A DNA stretch of 64,000 bases from Rhypophila decipiens. Its lineage: Eukaryota > Ascomycota > Sordariomycetes > Sordariales > Naviculisporaceae. The notes below the pieces were generated by a model. It made no database searches, was not told where the DNA came from, and saw only the letters and a list, made by a program, of their open reading frames with translations. The DNA is taken from the NCBI GenBank assembly GCA_033297075.1, contig MU858062.1:248001-312000 (forward strand). The letters run 5' to 3'. The translations under genes were made by a program, and so were the position numbers. Positions within the stretch are counted from its first letter, which is position 1; each line of letters opens with the position of its first letter. Of the stretch, positions 10,516 to 24,700 are shown one piece after another.

Positions 10516-13500
10516 TCATCTCTTCCGCTGCTTCTTCTTGCTTTTTGCGCGTTCCTCCTCCTCCTCCAGTCCACTCTCACGATCCCGCTTCTTGGCCTTG
10601 GCCTCCAGCTCGTCCCAATCCTCACCTTCCTCGTCCTCGCTCGCGTCCTCGTCATCCTCGCTCGCATCAGCGGAAGCATTCGAGTCAAAGTCGGAATCCT
10701 CCTCGCTCGACTCTGACGCCTCCCCAAGTTCGCTCTCGCTGATCTCAAAGGCGCTCTCTTCCTCCTCTTCCTCGGATTCTTCTGCGTCCGAGTCGTTCTG
10801 AAGGAAGCCCCAACCACCATCAATGTAGAACTGATGAGGGTCATGCGTCACGGTCTTCATGATAACGCTCCAATTTAGGTTGAGGGGACCCTCAGAGTAG
10901 GCAATATCTGACGAGTCCAGGAACTCCTTCACATCGTCAAGTGACTCGACAGGAATCGTGTTGATGTGGTACGGTGACCGTGTAAAGTCTTTGAAGACAA
11001 ATACAAGATCAAAGTTCTTTAGACCAAACTGGACACGCTCCAAATGGGCAATCTCAATGTCATCAAGCGTGATGACCATGAATGGTGGTTCTGTGATCTG
11101 AATCAAGCACTCCGTGGTGGGCTGGATATAGACGTTGCTGCGGAATGGTACGCCATGGAAGCCGAGGTCCCGCAGAGGCATGTCGACTTGGAGGCCTTCA
11201 CCTTTGCCAGCCTCGGAAATTTTGTCAGCAAAAGCCTTGAAGAGGCGGTCAAGCTCAGCTCTACGGCGGCGTTCCTCCTGCTCGGCCTCGAATTCATCTT
11301 CATCGCCGTATCGGTACTTTCGTTTACGGTTTCCGGTTTCGTCGAACTGGATGTCGGTCGCTTCCCTGTAGAACTGAACATCCCTGGTCTTCTTCTTGTT
11401 GCCGATGATGATGGGGTCCTTCAGGTGAACATGGATGATGACGATCAACTCGTGCTGGCAAGGCTGGAAGAAGAGATGACGGACGTTGGAGAAGAGAATA
11501 TCGACTCGCTGCGTTGTGCTGAGCGGGGACTGGTAGCGGATACCGTTGGTGTGGATCTCAAGCTTTCCGGGAACCCGTTTGCCTTCCATAGCAGGCCGTA
11601 TAAAGACATTATCCAATACAGCAGGACGACGATCTTGGCTATTTGTTAGCTTTCGCGTGAATGACAGACTCTGCGTGCACAGGGCAACTTACTTCTGATC
11701 TCGACAAGCTTGTCCTGTTCCACAACATCCTCCATGTCCTTCTTCTCTTGCTCCTTCTTGACAGCGTCTCTCTTGAGATTCGAAATCTGGTTGGCAATGT
11801 CGGCATAGCGGTCGCCGTCAGTAGAACGGAAAGTCAAACTACGGACGAAATGCGCAGAAGCATCCTCGAATGGTTGATCATCCTTGCGCCCGACACCTTG
11901 ACCGGGAGAGAGGAAGTTGATGCGCAAGAAGGACCACTCGCCTTCGTCGCTTTTGCTTGCATTCTTTATAGTGTTGATGTGGAAGGGGACCGGTCTCCCC
12001 ATCACAGGCAAGACAATGGTTGCGTTCTTGGGATCAAGAACAATGCCCATGTCCTTGACCTTGGACGGGAATTGGTTGTCCCGCTTATATGATTCGAAGC
12101 GCTTGAACTTCTTCACTTCTACCCCGTTCTCATCCGCCGTGGATTCGGCGTATTTGGCCAGGCCCTCCTTCTGTTTTTTCTGAGCGAGTATCTTTTGATG
12201 CTCACGCCGTCTCTTGTCGGCGTCTTCGTCAACGGTAGTGTTGCGTTCGGAACGCAGGCGTGTGCTGGTGATGTTTTTGGTTGCAACTGCACCAACTCGC
12301 GAGTCTCGCTTCTCCTTCTTCGGGGTTGGCTGTGCGTCGTCGTCGTCCTTGAAAAAGAATGAGGTTGCGTCGACGTCAGACGGAGCTTCTCCGGTGAAAC
12401 TGACGACCGAACTGTCAGAGGTGACTCGGATAGTATCGGTTAGAACCAACGAGTAGACCTTGCTGTTCTTGTCTTGCGGGCTCGGGTTCTGGAGGTCGCT
12501 GAATCCTGTGGTTATACAGAGGGTCATACCATCTCTAAGTGTACGGCCGTTCTTGCCATTGAGTATGAGCGTCGGATCCTTGGTCTCAAGACCTACACCA
12601 AAGCCCACGTTCTTGGTAAAGTGTTTTTCCAGCTCGGGCTTCTTCTCCCTGACATATTTAAGCGCCTTTGCATATACGTCCTTGGCAGCGACGCCGTCGC
12701 GGATAGAGTTCATGACTAGCCTGTGGACGGAGAGGAGAAATTTGTAGTTGCTCTCCTGGGATTTGTTCGGATCGACCATGTAGGTTCTGGCAACCTGCGA
12801 GCAGTAGGACTTGTACCGCAGACCCATGGCGGCAATGATGACTCCGGCGTGGAGAACATCATCATCTGAGTCTATCTGCCACTTCAGGTCAAACTTGCCG
12901 CCGCTTTGCACTATGGGGCCCAAGATCCAGTCCAGCCCTTCTGGGTCCAAGTCGGCGGGTAACTTGGTCCCGTTGGGAAGCTCGGTCTTCTTCCAGAAGT
13001 TCTTATCCTCAACCTTGGCGAAAACCTTGTCAGCCAAGACGCGGTGCTTGACCTTGTTTTCTTCGTCCAGAATAGCCGACATTTCGTCTACAAAGTAGGA
13101 GGCAAGGGCGACGCAGGCCTTTGACGACGAGCGCATGGCGCGGAGCTCGGCCTCATCCTTGACCGAGAAGGCAGCAGCCGAGAGGGCTTGGGCAACGTCG
13201 ACTTGCTCGGTATCTTTGCAGTTTTCGGCGAAAACCTTCTTCCATTCGGCGACGAAGGGGCCTTTGGAGGTATCCTTGGTCAGGACACCCACCTTTTTCT
13301 GTATTGGCAGCGTATATGAGTAAAATATCCAGATGGCGACAGCGATAGCACGGGAGGGGTTGGGAATGACTCACGCCCGCTGCCTTGATGGCGTCTGTGA
13401 TTTTCACAAAGATCTTCTCGTTCTCAGCGGCATTTTTGCCTCGCACGAGAACTTCAACGGGATAACGACCGCCTTTGATCTGATCGAGGTACCCGGCTGA

Positions 13501-13891
13501 GCAACATGTTAGCCCGGATCGCAGACGTGCAAGAGATTCCGACGGCGTTGCAAACCTTTCTTTGGGGTAGTGAGAATATAGAGGGTGTCGAGCGTGAACA
13601 GCATGAGAGTCGTCGGGAACTCGTAGCCTAGGAGCCAAAACTTTTGGATGTGTCAATAGCAAATCTCCAATGTAAAGCTGTTGACCAGATTTTGGTTCGA
13701 CATACGTGCATAGCATTGTTCTTGTGGAATTCGGGGTTCTCGGGTTCGACTTTTCCCAGCAACAGTAAGATGGATGAGACGCCTCCGAAGAGCGCGTCTC
13801 CCGATCGTTTATCGGCCTTCCAGGCATTGAGGAAGTGCGACGCGCGCTCCTGGAAGAGCTTGTTGTCGATCTCGATCTTGGTTTCTGCCAT
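10516..13891 (-). CDS. spt16: FACT complex subunit Spt16
   Basis: Histone chaperone subunit that lets polymerases pass nucleosomes; acts in the nucleus with Pob3. Five exons on the minus strand (13891-13706, 13640-13556, 13496-13375, 13298-11693, 11633-10516) give 1038 aa, the usual size for fungi. Residues 1 to about 450 form the inactive aminopeptidase-like domain ([10 protein letters not shown] start, [20 protein letters not shown]). A charged linker and the dimerisation/middle region with a PH-like Rtt106 fold follow ([43 protein letters not shown]). From about residue 943 there is a long Asp/Glu/Ser tail that ends in a short basic cluster (KSKKKQRKR), as expected for Spt16. The fourth intron uses a CAAG acceptor, chosen because it gives [12 protein letters not shown] in frame. 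Confidence 0.96.
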
Positions 13892-14966
13892 GGTGTGCGA
13901 CGATTGATATCGCGCGATTTGGAGATGGACAGACAATCGAGAGGGCGACGGCGATGGCGTTGGCGATGCAAGAAAGCAGATTTGTTTGACTGTCCAACTC
14001 TCAGAGATGAACGAGGTTGAAAATGTGGCGGCGTTTGGCGGATGAGGCTACCTTGCGCCCTTGCCAAGCCAAAAATTTACCCCAGCGTCGCGTCGCTCAC
14101 GTCACAGCGCACTCTCGGTCGCGTGTTTCTCGCTCCCCTGGCTAAGAGGTTTCTGGCTGGCTAGTTGCTGCCTCAGGCTCCAATTTCGATTAGATCTTGG
14201 CACCAGCTCTGGCCAGGCTTGTCGCGAACAGCCAGAAAATCAGAATCACCGAGGAAAATTCGGGTGAAAGTTGTGTTGATGAAGAGGAAGTTGCTCATCA
14301 TTGAATTTATAATAACTTGAAGCTTCTCAAGGTGGGGTAAGCAAAAGCTCTTCGCTGTCCTTGTTTTAACCTTCAGGCTCCCGTTCATCACTTCAAGCCG
14401 CCAAAGAAGCTTGAAAACGAAAAGTGGACCAGGTTCCTTTCAATCGACCTCGTCGAAACAATCGCGAAAGGACGAGAGATCAAGCTACCGGTTTTCCAAA
14501 TCATTTTGCACTCTGATTTCCTCATCTTTTCACCCCTGTTGCTTTCGGGAAAGGCTGCAGCTTCGGCTTTCTCACCCATGATCTCATTCCTGGAATATCC
14601 ATCCGAATGACGAACAATTATGAGTTGGGACGAAAGTTCGTCTCTTTCTCTGGCGACCTCACCAAGAGTTGCAAGCTCAGTATTGCCCTCTTAACTTTCA
14701 AGCACAGTCTAGGAGTCGTTTATAGGAAAATAATTCGCCTCGACTGAACGGACATGGTGCGAACTATGTCGAGATGACTGCTCATGGTGGTGAAGGGGAA
14801 GGGTTCAAGAATCAAGGTTCGTCGTCAATGGCAACAGCACGGCCAGATGATACAACAGTTGCTAGTCCGCTCACTCACCGCTGTCATCAAGTCCATTCTC
14901 TGTTCAAGCGAACGAGAACCAGGGGTTCATCCCATCACTCAATCTCACGGCAACGCTCAATTTCAT

Positions 14967-14981
14967 ACACACACACACACA

Positions 14982-15070
<89 letters not shown>
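14967..15070. repeat. (AC)9(TC)43 compound microsatellite
   Basis: An AC dinucleotide run of nine units (14967-14984) passes directly into 43 uninterrupted TC units (14985-15070). The purity and length suggest it is young and probably variable in length between isolates. It lies about 1.1 kb upstream of spt16 and makes spurious Ser/Leu-repeat frames. Confidence 0.95.
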
Positions 15071-15072
<2 letters not shown>

Positions 15073-18000
15073 AGCCTCTCTTCATTCCTTCACATCACAC
15101 CTCCTAGCTGAAGGTATCGGAACTCTCTGACTGCATCGAGTCACTTGGTGGAGGGTTACAGTTCTCGGTATGCGGCTAAGAGCTGTCTGCCTCACATCCA
15201 TCGCCTATATCATCGCCCCTATAACACCTTGCCCGTTTGAGCCTCGCGAAACCCAATATTGCACCCCTAGTACCTAGAGCGCCGGCCTATCCAGTACAGG
15301 AGCTCTTCAGCCCCGAGAGGGTGAAAGCATATACGGGGTAGCATGCGGCCGCACGAATCGACTGCAATGGTTGTGCGAGTGCCCAGGCATCCGGGTGACG
15401 ACGTTGGGGGGGCACCGAGAAGACAGGGTGGAAGCAAGATCTAAGAGCTTTAACGAGAGCGATGGTGGAGTTCAGAAAGCCGCCTTCAGAAGTAATCGGA
15501 GAACAATGGATGTGATGGCCTTCATTTTCAACGAATTGGAAAGCTTCGACACAGTGTAGTCCACAGAAGGGTTCCGTGTTCCGAACAGAGGTGATAGTGG
15601 CTTCAGGTTTGCTCGACAAACGTGGAAAGCCTCAGACATCTTTTTCCCCATCTGGAACGCCACGTCCTGGGCTTTCTGTCTTTGCCTATGCCTCGGGAAA
15701 CCCTGCTCTCTGAATGATGCTATAACCCTGATGGCGTAGGGCTGTTCTTGCGGGTTGAGACGCGGCTTCCGACTGTCAGTGTCATGTTCCTTGACAGCAC
15801 CATGGCCAAGAGCAATGAATGTGCGGAGCATGGTAACAGTCAAGGTGCAGCCACCACTATTCAGGTGATTTTGTTTGTCCTCGTGCGTTTTATTGATGCA
15901 AATGTATGCACAAGGAGCTTGGATTCCGAACGCCACTTGGGAGAGAGGGTTACAAATGAAGAACGCCGTCAAAATCCTTCTCACAACCTCTTCCGGGCAG
16001 CCCCCGCCGTACCTGTCAGGCCGGGAATTAATCGGGACCTTTCTTTCGCCTTGCTCAGGCAGTCGGGACTGAAGCAAGCACGTCGGCACGGTGCGATGCA
16101 TTTTCTTGTTGTTTCTCGACAGGTGTCAAGGAGAGACAGTCATCCATCATATATCAGACTTCTTTCCGACCCTTCCGAGTCTGTGTATGCCATCAAGGAT
16201 CGTCAGCCTTTTCGTTTATCAATCAGGAGATGGAAGAAAAAAGAAAAAACCACCTGAAGAGGCAATCATCGCCATATATGCCCTCTCCGTCATTATAGGT
16301 GTCATGTTGATCAAGACCCTGTTTTCGTCTCGGTTCTTTCCTTCTTCCTGTCACCGTTCCTTCTTGCGGTCTCTTCGGAAGAATAAAGAACGAACATCTA
16401 GAATGTTTTTGTCGTCAACGATATCTTGCTCATCTGCATGTCTCATTTCAAGGATGAGAAAAAATGGTACGATTTTAGGGGAGATATATGGCAAAGTGGT
16501 TTTATATGCACCACCAGCACAATACTTCAGCTAGGTAAGCAAACACTACACGCTAACAATAACATCAAGAACTACCGAATCTAGTTTTCGTTTTCGTAAT
16601 GCCGTATGTACAATGTGGCGTGTGAAAGGAGCTAATGAAAGTTCGATCAGAGACAAATACTACAGTACGTAGCTGGATTGGCTTCGTTTCTTCTTGCTGA
16701 TAGAGTCTGAGACATCCATGCAGATTACACACATGGTTCCAGAAGTATGGCTTTTTTCTCTTTTTTCTTCTTTTGGGGGTCTCTTTTTGACGAATATTCT
16801 TTCCGAATCTGTATACGCCACGCCCCATGGCGAGAATGTCAATGAGAATAAGAAATGAGAGCGACTGAAATGGCCGCCACCATGAGGCCACTGGACGGGA
16901 AAATCTGGACCCTATATCTTTGAGCATCTGATAAGATTGAGACGTAGAACCGCAGATAGATTGGCTAGATTGCTAGCGACTCAGCTGCTCTGGTCGGAAA
17001 GACATCGATAGGATGCTCTTTGAAAGAGGCAAGTATAAGCACATGGAGTAGGGCTTACCAAATTATCATATCCGTTCAATATTGATTGATGGAAAGGAAA
17101 AACAGGAGTGAGAGGAGGAGGGTAGGGTCAATATTCAGTTTCTGTCAATATGTCGGGTCTTACAGTCAGTCCTGTTCATGGTTATCTACCTTTTAAAGAG
17201 GCGCAGCTGAATGAGAGGTCGAACAGTACCTTCTAGTGAGTTTTGTTAGTCAGTGAATGTTGAAGCCCCTGAATATCTTGTCCGTTGTCCGGCCATCCTG
17301 AGAGAATGGCTCTCGGCGGGTAGCCCCTGACTCACGTGCAAGTACATTCTGCTTTGTCAACAACATTTCGACGAACCTGATAGTTATCATCTTATTTCTT
17401 ATTTTGACGAGAAGGAACAGTTGTCTTTAGCAAATTATCAAACTTTGCTCTTCTAGTTTCAAGTATATCTAATGAACAGGTGTTGAGGCTGGAAGTAGAG
17501 ATTGGCCTGATTCTGTATAGACATCGCCTACGGGTTATTCTAGGGGTGTGTATGGGCCAGGTATGAAGGCTGGGAGTCACGTCAGCGTGGTGGTGGTTTG
17601 TCTGTACGATACACCAATATCCAAGGGAATACATGTACAAGCGAGTACGTATACCGATTAATTACCAGCCTGGTTTCCAGTCTGCTTAAAGGTTAGGACA
17701 GGGCTGCTGGTACCCCGTACATGTACTCACATCATCATTATCATGGTATCGAATCCATGTACGATACAGCCCCCAATCTGCGGACCGAATCTCATCTCAT
17801 ATGCAGTTAATTAATCGGACAGGAAGACAAGGCAGAAAAGGGACCCAGAAGGCTGGTGGTCACTGGTCACTCGGTTCGGTTATCACGCCCAAACCCAAAA
17901 AACAAGAACCAGAATGAGATCAGAAAGTCTCCTCCCGGGCTTGGGGCGGGGGCCAGGCTGGCTTGGGTCTGATCCGATCGGAAACATCCCTACCATGTAT

Positions 18001-21000
18001 CACAGTACGTAGAATGTCTTGTCTACAATTCGATAATGTACGGCTAATATGTACATGTATGTACCTCTGTTGAACTCGGTAGGTCATGTATGTATGTATG
18101 TATGTTGCAGAAGGTTACCGGACTTAGATTATAGTTAAATCCCAAGGGCCATCATATCAGCTGTTGGTGTGTGGTATGGTGGGGCCGGTTGGTTGATTGT
18201 TCTGTAGGACTGTCGGTGACCATATTATGCGAGGGAAAATGAGGGGGTTGAGAATAAGGAATAAGGGTGACATTTGTTGCTCCTGTCGTCGTCTTTGATG
18301 TCTGCCTCTGGTGGGATGCGATGTTGACGACGGAGGATGGAGAGCCGACGGCGCACTCAGTGTACGGATATCTAATCGCACGTAGCAACCAAAGTAGGGC
18401 CAAGGAATAGAAGACGAAAATTGCCACGGAGATGCCTGGTTCCCGTCAATCTGACATTGTAGATGCCTGGCTTGTAGTAGAGTATATACAACGTACTGTG
18501 CTGCAGAGTCCAAGGTTGGCTTGTGTTCACAAAGAGGGCCAGGTCCAGAGCCGGTCGGATGAAAAGGAAAGCTGGGCAATGCATCTACTGTAGCATCAAG
18601 GTGATATCGAAGACTCCATCGTGTAACGATATCTACGATCGCCTGGGTTGGTTCCATCTTTTTACTCAGATTTCGTTGTACAAAGCTGTCTTGTTTTAGC
18701 CTGAAAACCCAGAGGTCAACCGAGACCACCACCCATCGCTTACCATTTCTCTAGACTTCCGTAGGTGATGAATGCATCTCAGCCAGAGAATACCATGAGC
18801 AGATAATCAAGCATCAAACAGTTGCTTAATTCCACGCAGCACAGGCCAAGAAAAATACCGACGGAAAATATCAAACCACTCTGGTGTGCAAGTCGTGGCG
18901 GTCAACCATTTCGCTGGACCGCTGCGGTTCGTCATTGCTCAGTCCAAGTCAATTCTTAAGAAGTAAATCTTTCCTATCTCTCTGTCTGATCAACCTAGGG
19001 TGCGTTGTCAAGTAGTATCGTCAGATCGAAAGAGAGCCGGCCGGATATGACGGGTAGCCGAGGCGAGAGTAGGTACATATATTTCATGTCCATCAGATGC
19101 AGAGGACATGCATATGTGCATTATGTTGTATATAGGTGTATCGAGCAGGAAGGAGACATCGATCCGATCAGGCAGGCCGCCAGATAGAGAGCGCCTGCGT
19201 CGCCTGCGTCTCGCTTTGGGGTGGTCAGCAAGACAATATGCAAGGCGAGATGCATATTCATGGCCTGTCTGAGCAAGCGGCAATCTTTTTCCTTTCTGCT
19301 TGCTGCCTCTCTCTCTCATCAGTCACTTGACGGCCGAGATAGCCATGTCGTTGCACTTCTGGAGGACACGGAAACGCTGGGAAAGAGGTATTTCTCTGGC
19401 TGGTCGGATATTTTCGCGTATTTTTTCCAATCAACGCGGAACAGAACAAGTCATGAAGGGTCTTCAGTGCCTGCCTGGATCGTGAACCTACCAGGCCGCT
19501 TCAGTTTTGGAAAGATTCAGATCTGGTTTCCTTCAAGTCGCACAAAGTGGTGGAGTGATCCAGGCAAAACAAGGGGGGATCCTTTACCGTGAACTGTGAT
19601 GGGGGGTAAGAGCTGGTTTTCTGGAAGAATGAGCTGCGTCATCCCACTCCTCCCAGCAGATCAAGAGGGGAGGGGGGGGGGGGGTGAGATCGAATCCGCC
19701 AAGGCTGGATTCGCTCGGTGATATCAAAGGGCTCCCTCCCTCCTGCGAGTGGCCTTCCAATGACATGTTGTGGAGCTCCAACAGATGCAAAGGCCCAACC
19801 CATTGTCAATCTTCCCAGTAGCCGTGGCTCATCTGGGATGTTGCCCTATAGCATAGAGAATCGTGAGAATCTCGGGCGAGAGCAAAGCAACAATCTCCAC
19901 GCCCTTCTCCAAGTACCATCTGCCTCCAATAGGGGCTCGCAGACGCGAATCCCCATCTGACCTGAAGTGGTGTGGGCCTTGTGCGCAATAAGCGGTACTT
20001 GATATGTGTGATAACCAGTCCAATTGCCTCATACAATTCTGCCTGAGGGCAAGTGATGGGATATCGAATCTAGTGTAGCTGAGTTATGGCTAGTGGGCGA
20101 TCTCGAGATGCACAAGTTGTCAAAAAGCATGGGTCATGTCAGTATCCGCATCTTTCCGCGAATGCTCTTTTCCTTTCTGAGAGATCACCCACAAAACGGG
20201 ATTCAGCATATATTGATTCCCGGATGCATGAGAACACCTTTCTTCTTCCTGTCGCTGCTCACCAAGTGGACAGTATCGTAATGATCTGCCGATTTGACAG
20301 TCAAAAGTGGCTGCCCTCCATTTCACACGCCTCGCCGATAGTTATGACGTTTGGCAGTAGGCGAAAAAGGGCAACGAACTCATCGTGCATATTGCGAGCC
20401 ACAACCCTGGACTCGGAGCAGGAGACGGCTTGCGCGTCTGATGAATGTGATAAAAAGACGACTCCACGAACGAGATACAGAATAGAAACCTCGGGCTAAA
20501 GTTGGTACAACTCGGCATCCATCTCGACTGGATAGTGTCGGTTTTCGGCGACATTAATAAGCGGCGAGAAAAGTATCAGGGCAAAATACGGATATGATGT
20601 ACTTCGCTCACGCTAGCGTAGTTACAATAGACTCTCGGTATTGGTACCTGTATTTTTCTTTGGTATTACGGATCTGTATTACAGCACGTACCGGAGAGCT
20701 CAGCTGTAACATGGCACCTAAGTTAGCAAGTTAGGTATGCCCATTGCCGTCAAGGCAGAGGAAGCCTCTGCAGTCGCTGCATTGATCTGTATGTTCTAAG
20801 AAGTGCGTTACGTATCAATTCTGTATTGAGTTGGTTGTACGTATTCTGGGCCAGTATTGGTCCTAAGCTCTTGACCGAAACCGAACCGTCAAACATGGGG
20901 AATATTCCTTCCGCGTCAACCCAGGGGAAAGGTTAAGATGTGATTACCTGCGGTCATGGCCTGATCTTGCCCGCGGGCTGTGATCCGGAACCAATAACAT

Positions 21001-21622
21001 GGATTAGGAGTTTCCCATGCCATCCGAGGCATGTTTGCCAACCTTGGATGCAAGCCCGCAGCCTGTCACCTGCTGGTTGGCTGCTGGCTGCTGCCTTCCC
21101 ACCTTCCTCGTATCGTCATTCTGGTCCAGTGACTCGAGCCCAGAGAGGCGGGAGAGGGTGACATGGTGGGTGGTCCATCATCACCCCTGAAACCGAGCCT
21201 GCAAATCATCGTGGGGAAGTGAACCTAGTGCAAGTGTAAGATGACGATAATGCTGGTGACCGATCTGATCAGCACGACAATTTCCCAAGGCGAGGTAGAA
21301 AGAGAGGAACTTCCCTACTTGGCGTACGAAATCCAATGCCTCCGCTAAAGAGCTGTGATTCTGCATAGACGGGGCGCATCTGGGCTGGCGCCAATCGTTG
21401 TATCAGTTGAGGGCAAAGACGATGAAATAAGATCGGGCGCCCCAGTTGAGAAATACCAACTGCCGGGCCGTGTTTGTGTCGATCGCACCAACGCACGGCT
21501 GTGGTGGGCGAGGTATCCACATCCATCTTGCCGACTGACCGCCGGAGCTTGGATGTCTACGGAGTAAAGAGTATGTAATCGTGATTTCTGGCGATGTTTA
21601 TCATTGGCCCAATTACCATCTG

Positions 21623-21718
21623 GCATGCTCAAAAATGATTGTTTCTCGAGGGTGAGAGACAAAAGTAAAAGCATGCTCAAAAATGATTGTTTCTCGAGGG
21701 TGAGAGACAAAAGTAAAA
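21623..21718. repeat. perfect 48-bp tandem duplication
   Basis: The 48-bp unit starting GCATGCTCAAAAATG and ending AAAAGTAAAA occurs twice back to back (21623-21670 and 21671-21718) with no differences. The exact identity means a recent duplication, or an assembly error. No gene is affected. Confidence 0.95.
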
Positions 21719-24700
21719 GAGCATTCAAAAGGCTAGAACCGCCCCAAAGAAGTAAGAAGGTGTGTCGGTCAGTCAGCTGTCAGTCAGCACCTTAGACACA
21801 ATCTCACTGCGAAGTACTTTTTGACGAGGCCGGTGAGATGGGATGTACATACTTGGGCCCCGAGTTGGCAATCCAGTCAATTCGTTTCGGGGGCGGTTTC
21901 TCTTCCGTCCTCGTGACAAGTACGTATCACTACTGTGTTCTCGATGGGCAAGTGCGCCTGCCATGCAGTAAGGCGGTCGGCGAATTGGGGGAAGGAGAGC
22001 GGGCAGGGGCTTGACCGAAAGCACGCTCCTGCTATTTGACCAGTCACGTACTGCGGTCGATGTGTCATGGACTGCAAACAAGACAACGACGCAAGAGCCC
22101 TGCAGCTGTCTGTCCAGCTGGCATTTTGAAAATATGGGCAAAATGGACATATTTGTATCAGGGCACCTCGAGGTCGATTTTCATAGGACGAGGCTACGAA
22201 CTCTTGAGCAATGATGTATTTTTAGGTCCGATCCCGTGCCTGTTTCTCCCTTCTTGACCCCTCCCAAGCTCCCACACCCTCCCTCGAGAAGGTACACCCC
22301 CTGCAAGCCCACATGGACACTATCGTCATGTCAGATATGATGATATCCGTTTCCTGGGGACCTGTGGTACGATCCAGAGATTCCAGATTGATTTGGCTGC
22401 GATATCATTCTCTCATTCGCCCGGCCCCCGAGGCCTTGTTCCCCCTTGTCAGCTCTGCGTTAGTGTATCCGCAGCGCACACGACTTCTTTGCTTCTCATT
22501 CCTCTTCCCTGGTTCCATGTCAATAAACGCTGCCGAATCCACACCAACTGCAGAGAGGTGCTCCGAACCGTTCTCAACCATCCCTCGGAACGTCGCGGAG
22601 CGTGGTTTTATTATTGCACCAACGACATCGCTGGATCCCTCCCTGCACCACGCTAGGTGGCGGTCAAGGCATTTTCCATTTCTTATTCCAGAATGTCACG
22701 CTGACCATGCACTAGCAGTGACCAAGACCCTCTGTGACGCTATCCCATATTCTTGCACGTGCTGTGTCGCAGACAGTTGCATCGGATCTCGGCTACTTTA
22801 TTCTGGACGGTGGGCATTTGGCTGTCAAGTCTGAGCCTACCTAGCCCGAACCGTGGTTTGAAGTCTGGATCTCGGAGCAATAACCAGAATCATCTTCACT
22901 AATGAGAATACCGGTCAAAGGGGAGCCTCGAGGATTTGGAGATCGTCAGGGATGTATTGCGTACGTCGCTATGCCATGTCCCTTACCAACGCAAAAATCC
23001 ATACCTTGCGCGGACTGACCACTGACCGTACACTACTGGCGATACCTCACCTGATGAATTACGGATATATACCCCCACTTGCAAAGTTTTAACGAGGTCA
23101 CTCTCGACCGATGAATCGAAACTAAACTAGTGTTATAACGTCAAGCCCTGGCGGTGATCTGGCGCCAAGTCACATCGTCGCGTGGCTTTCGAGCAGATAC
23201 TCCGTATTAACGGGGCCTAATGGTTCATACCGTGAAAATTACCTGCTGAGCGAAATACCATGATCTCCGGCAGTACGGAGTACACGTAATGCCTTCTCGT
23301 AAGTAGTGTATCCATAATGGTGGAAACGGCTAGTGGATACACCAGTTTAGTGTCAATGTTGGGCTATCGTCTAAGACGGCCTTTTATTCCGATCCTTCAC
23401 GGAGATTAAGAATCTTTGGAAAGATGCCAGATCTCCAATGAGGCTCAGTTCAGATGGAGTTCTTGTCTTCGTACAATATAGTTGTACATACCCTCACATC
23501 TGTATAATAAATTAATATGAATTGCTCAAGTCCATATCAGAGCAGAAAGAGGGGGATTACGTCGTTTTGTTTCCTGAAGGATTTACCAAAGTTGCAGATC
23601 TGAGGCGTCGTTTCCATTTGGTGTGGGAAGTGTGATCTCCGGGCAGCATGGGTGTCGAATGTAACGCTGCCACGGCTCAGCAAAATTGGTTTCCTCGTTC
23701 ACTTTTGCTATCACAGTCCTGATGAAACGCCGATATGCAATAGCAGCGTTGTGATATGACAATCATTTGCAAGAAAGAGGTAAGACTTTGTGTCAAAGCT
23801 GCCAAAAGAAGAGCCTCGACTGTCGGCAAGTATAACGTGATTTCTTTTGCACCTTTGAGTTATGTCGATCCAGACAAATACATTCTCTTGAGAGGCCAAA
23901 TGTTCATCTTTGCCAAACGCTTATTACGGAAGAAAGTCGCCGGATAACTACCGGCACCGAAGGTGTTTCGTACTGCTAAGCACACCGAATCCCGCTTCGC
24001 CTTCCTTCACCTGTCTCCGTATCCACTCACTCCACGTGCGCAACACCGCCGTTCTTGCCAAGTAATAACCCGAAGATCGGGTTGGAGAGGATGGGACGAA
24101 TATCCCATATCCCGTATTGAGTATCTCGCTCGTACGGATACATGAGGCTCCCAACCTACGCTTACCAAGGAGCACTAACACGCCCCAATACCCATTGTCC
24201 CAAGGATCGGTGATTCAAATAAGACAACGGACCCTATCACCACACCAGTGGTGCTCGACACGCCGAACCGAGCGGGGAAGAGGTTCCTGGATTACGGCAC
24301 GCGCTAGTGGAACGAGTCTAGCACGGAAGCAGCCCGGGCTTGGGTTCATGTTGCGTTGCCGTGATGATAGTCTGAGGACTGTGCGTGGTTAATACACGTA
24401 TCCGTAGCCCACTCGCTTTCGGTTGGGGCCGGGTGCGATCGATTTCCTGATTACAGATACACTTACGCATATTGTATAATATCGAGTTACACGCGCATTG
24501 TGAAATGTAACTGAATTGGTTGCCGATGTAACCCGTACAATGGGTGACGAAACCTGTGGGTACTTGGTTTGTGGGCTAAATTCCGGATGGACCAACAGAA
24601 AGCTCCCCCTTTTCGGCTAACCTGCATGCCAGGTTTGCTTTTCTTGGGTCCCGCCTGACACCCAGGGCACCCTTCGGATCTCATCTGTTTCGATAGAACC

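Noticed and set aside
11044..11649. 201-codon plus-strand frame antisense to spt16
   Set aside because: It is a shadow of the strongly conserved spt16 exon on the other strand.
14774..15130. Ser/Leu-repeat open frames through the TC microsatellite
   Set aside because: Created by the dinucleotide repeat, which is open in all frames.
15472..16101. 209-codon minus-strand frame in the gene-poor tract
   Set aside because: It overlaps a 169-codon frame on the other strand, shows no recognisable domain and has no evident intron or start context that would extend it into a family.
22313..22834. 173-codon plus-strand frame in the gene-poor tract
   Set aside because: Cys/Arg/Ser-rich sequence with no family resemblance; a frame of this length is expected by chance in 16 kb of balanced composition.
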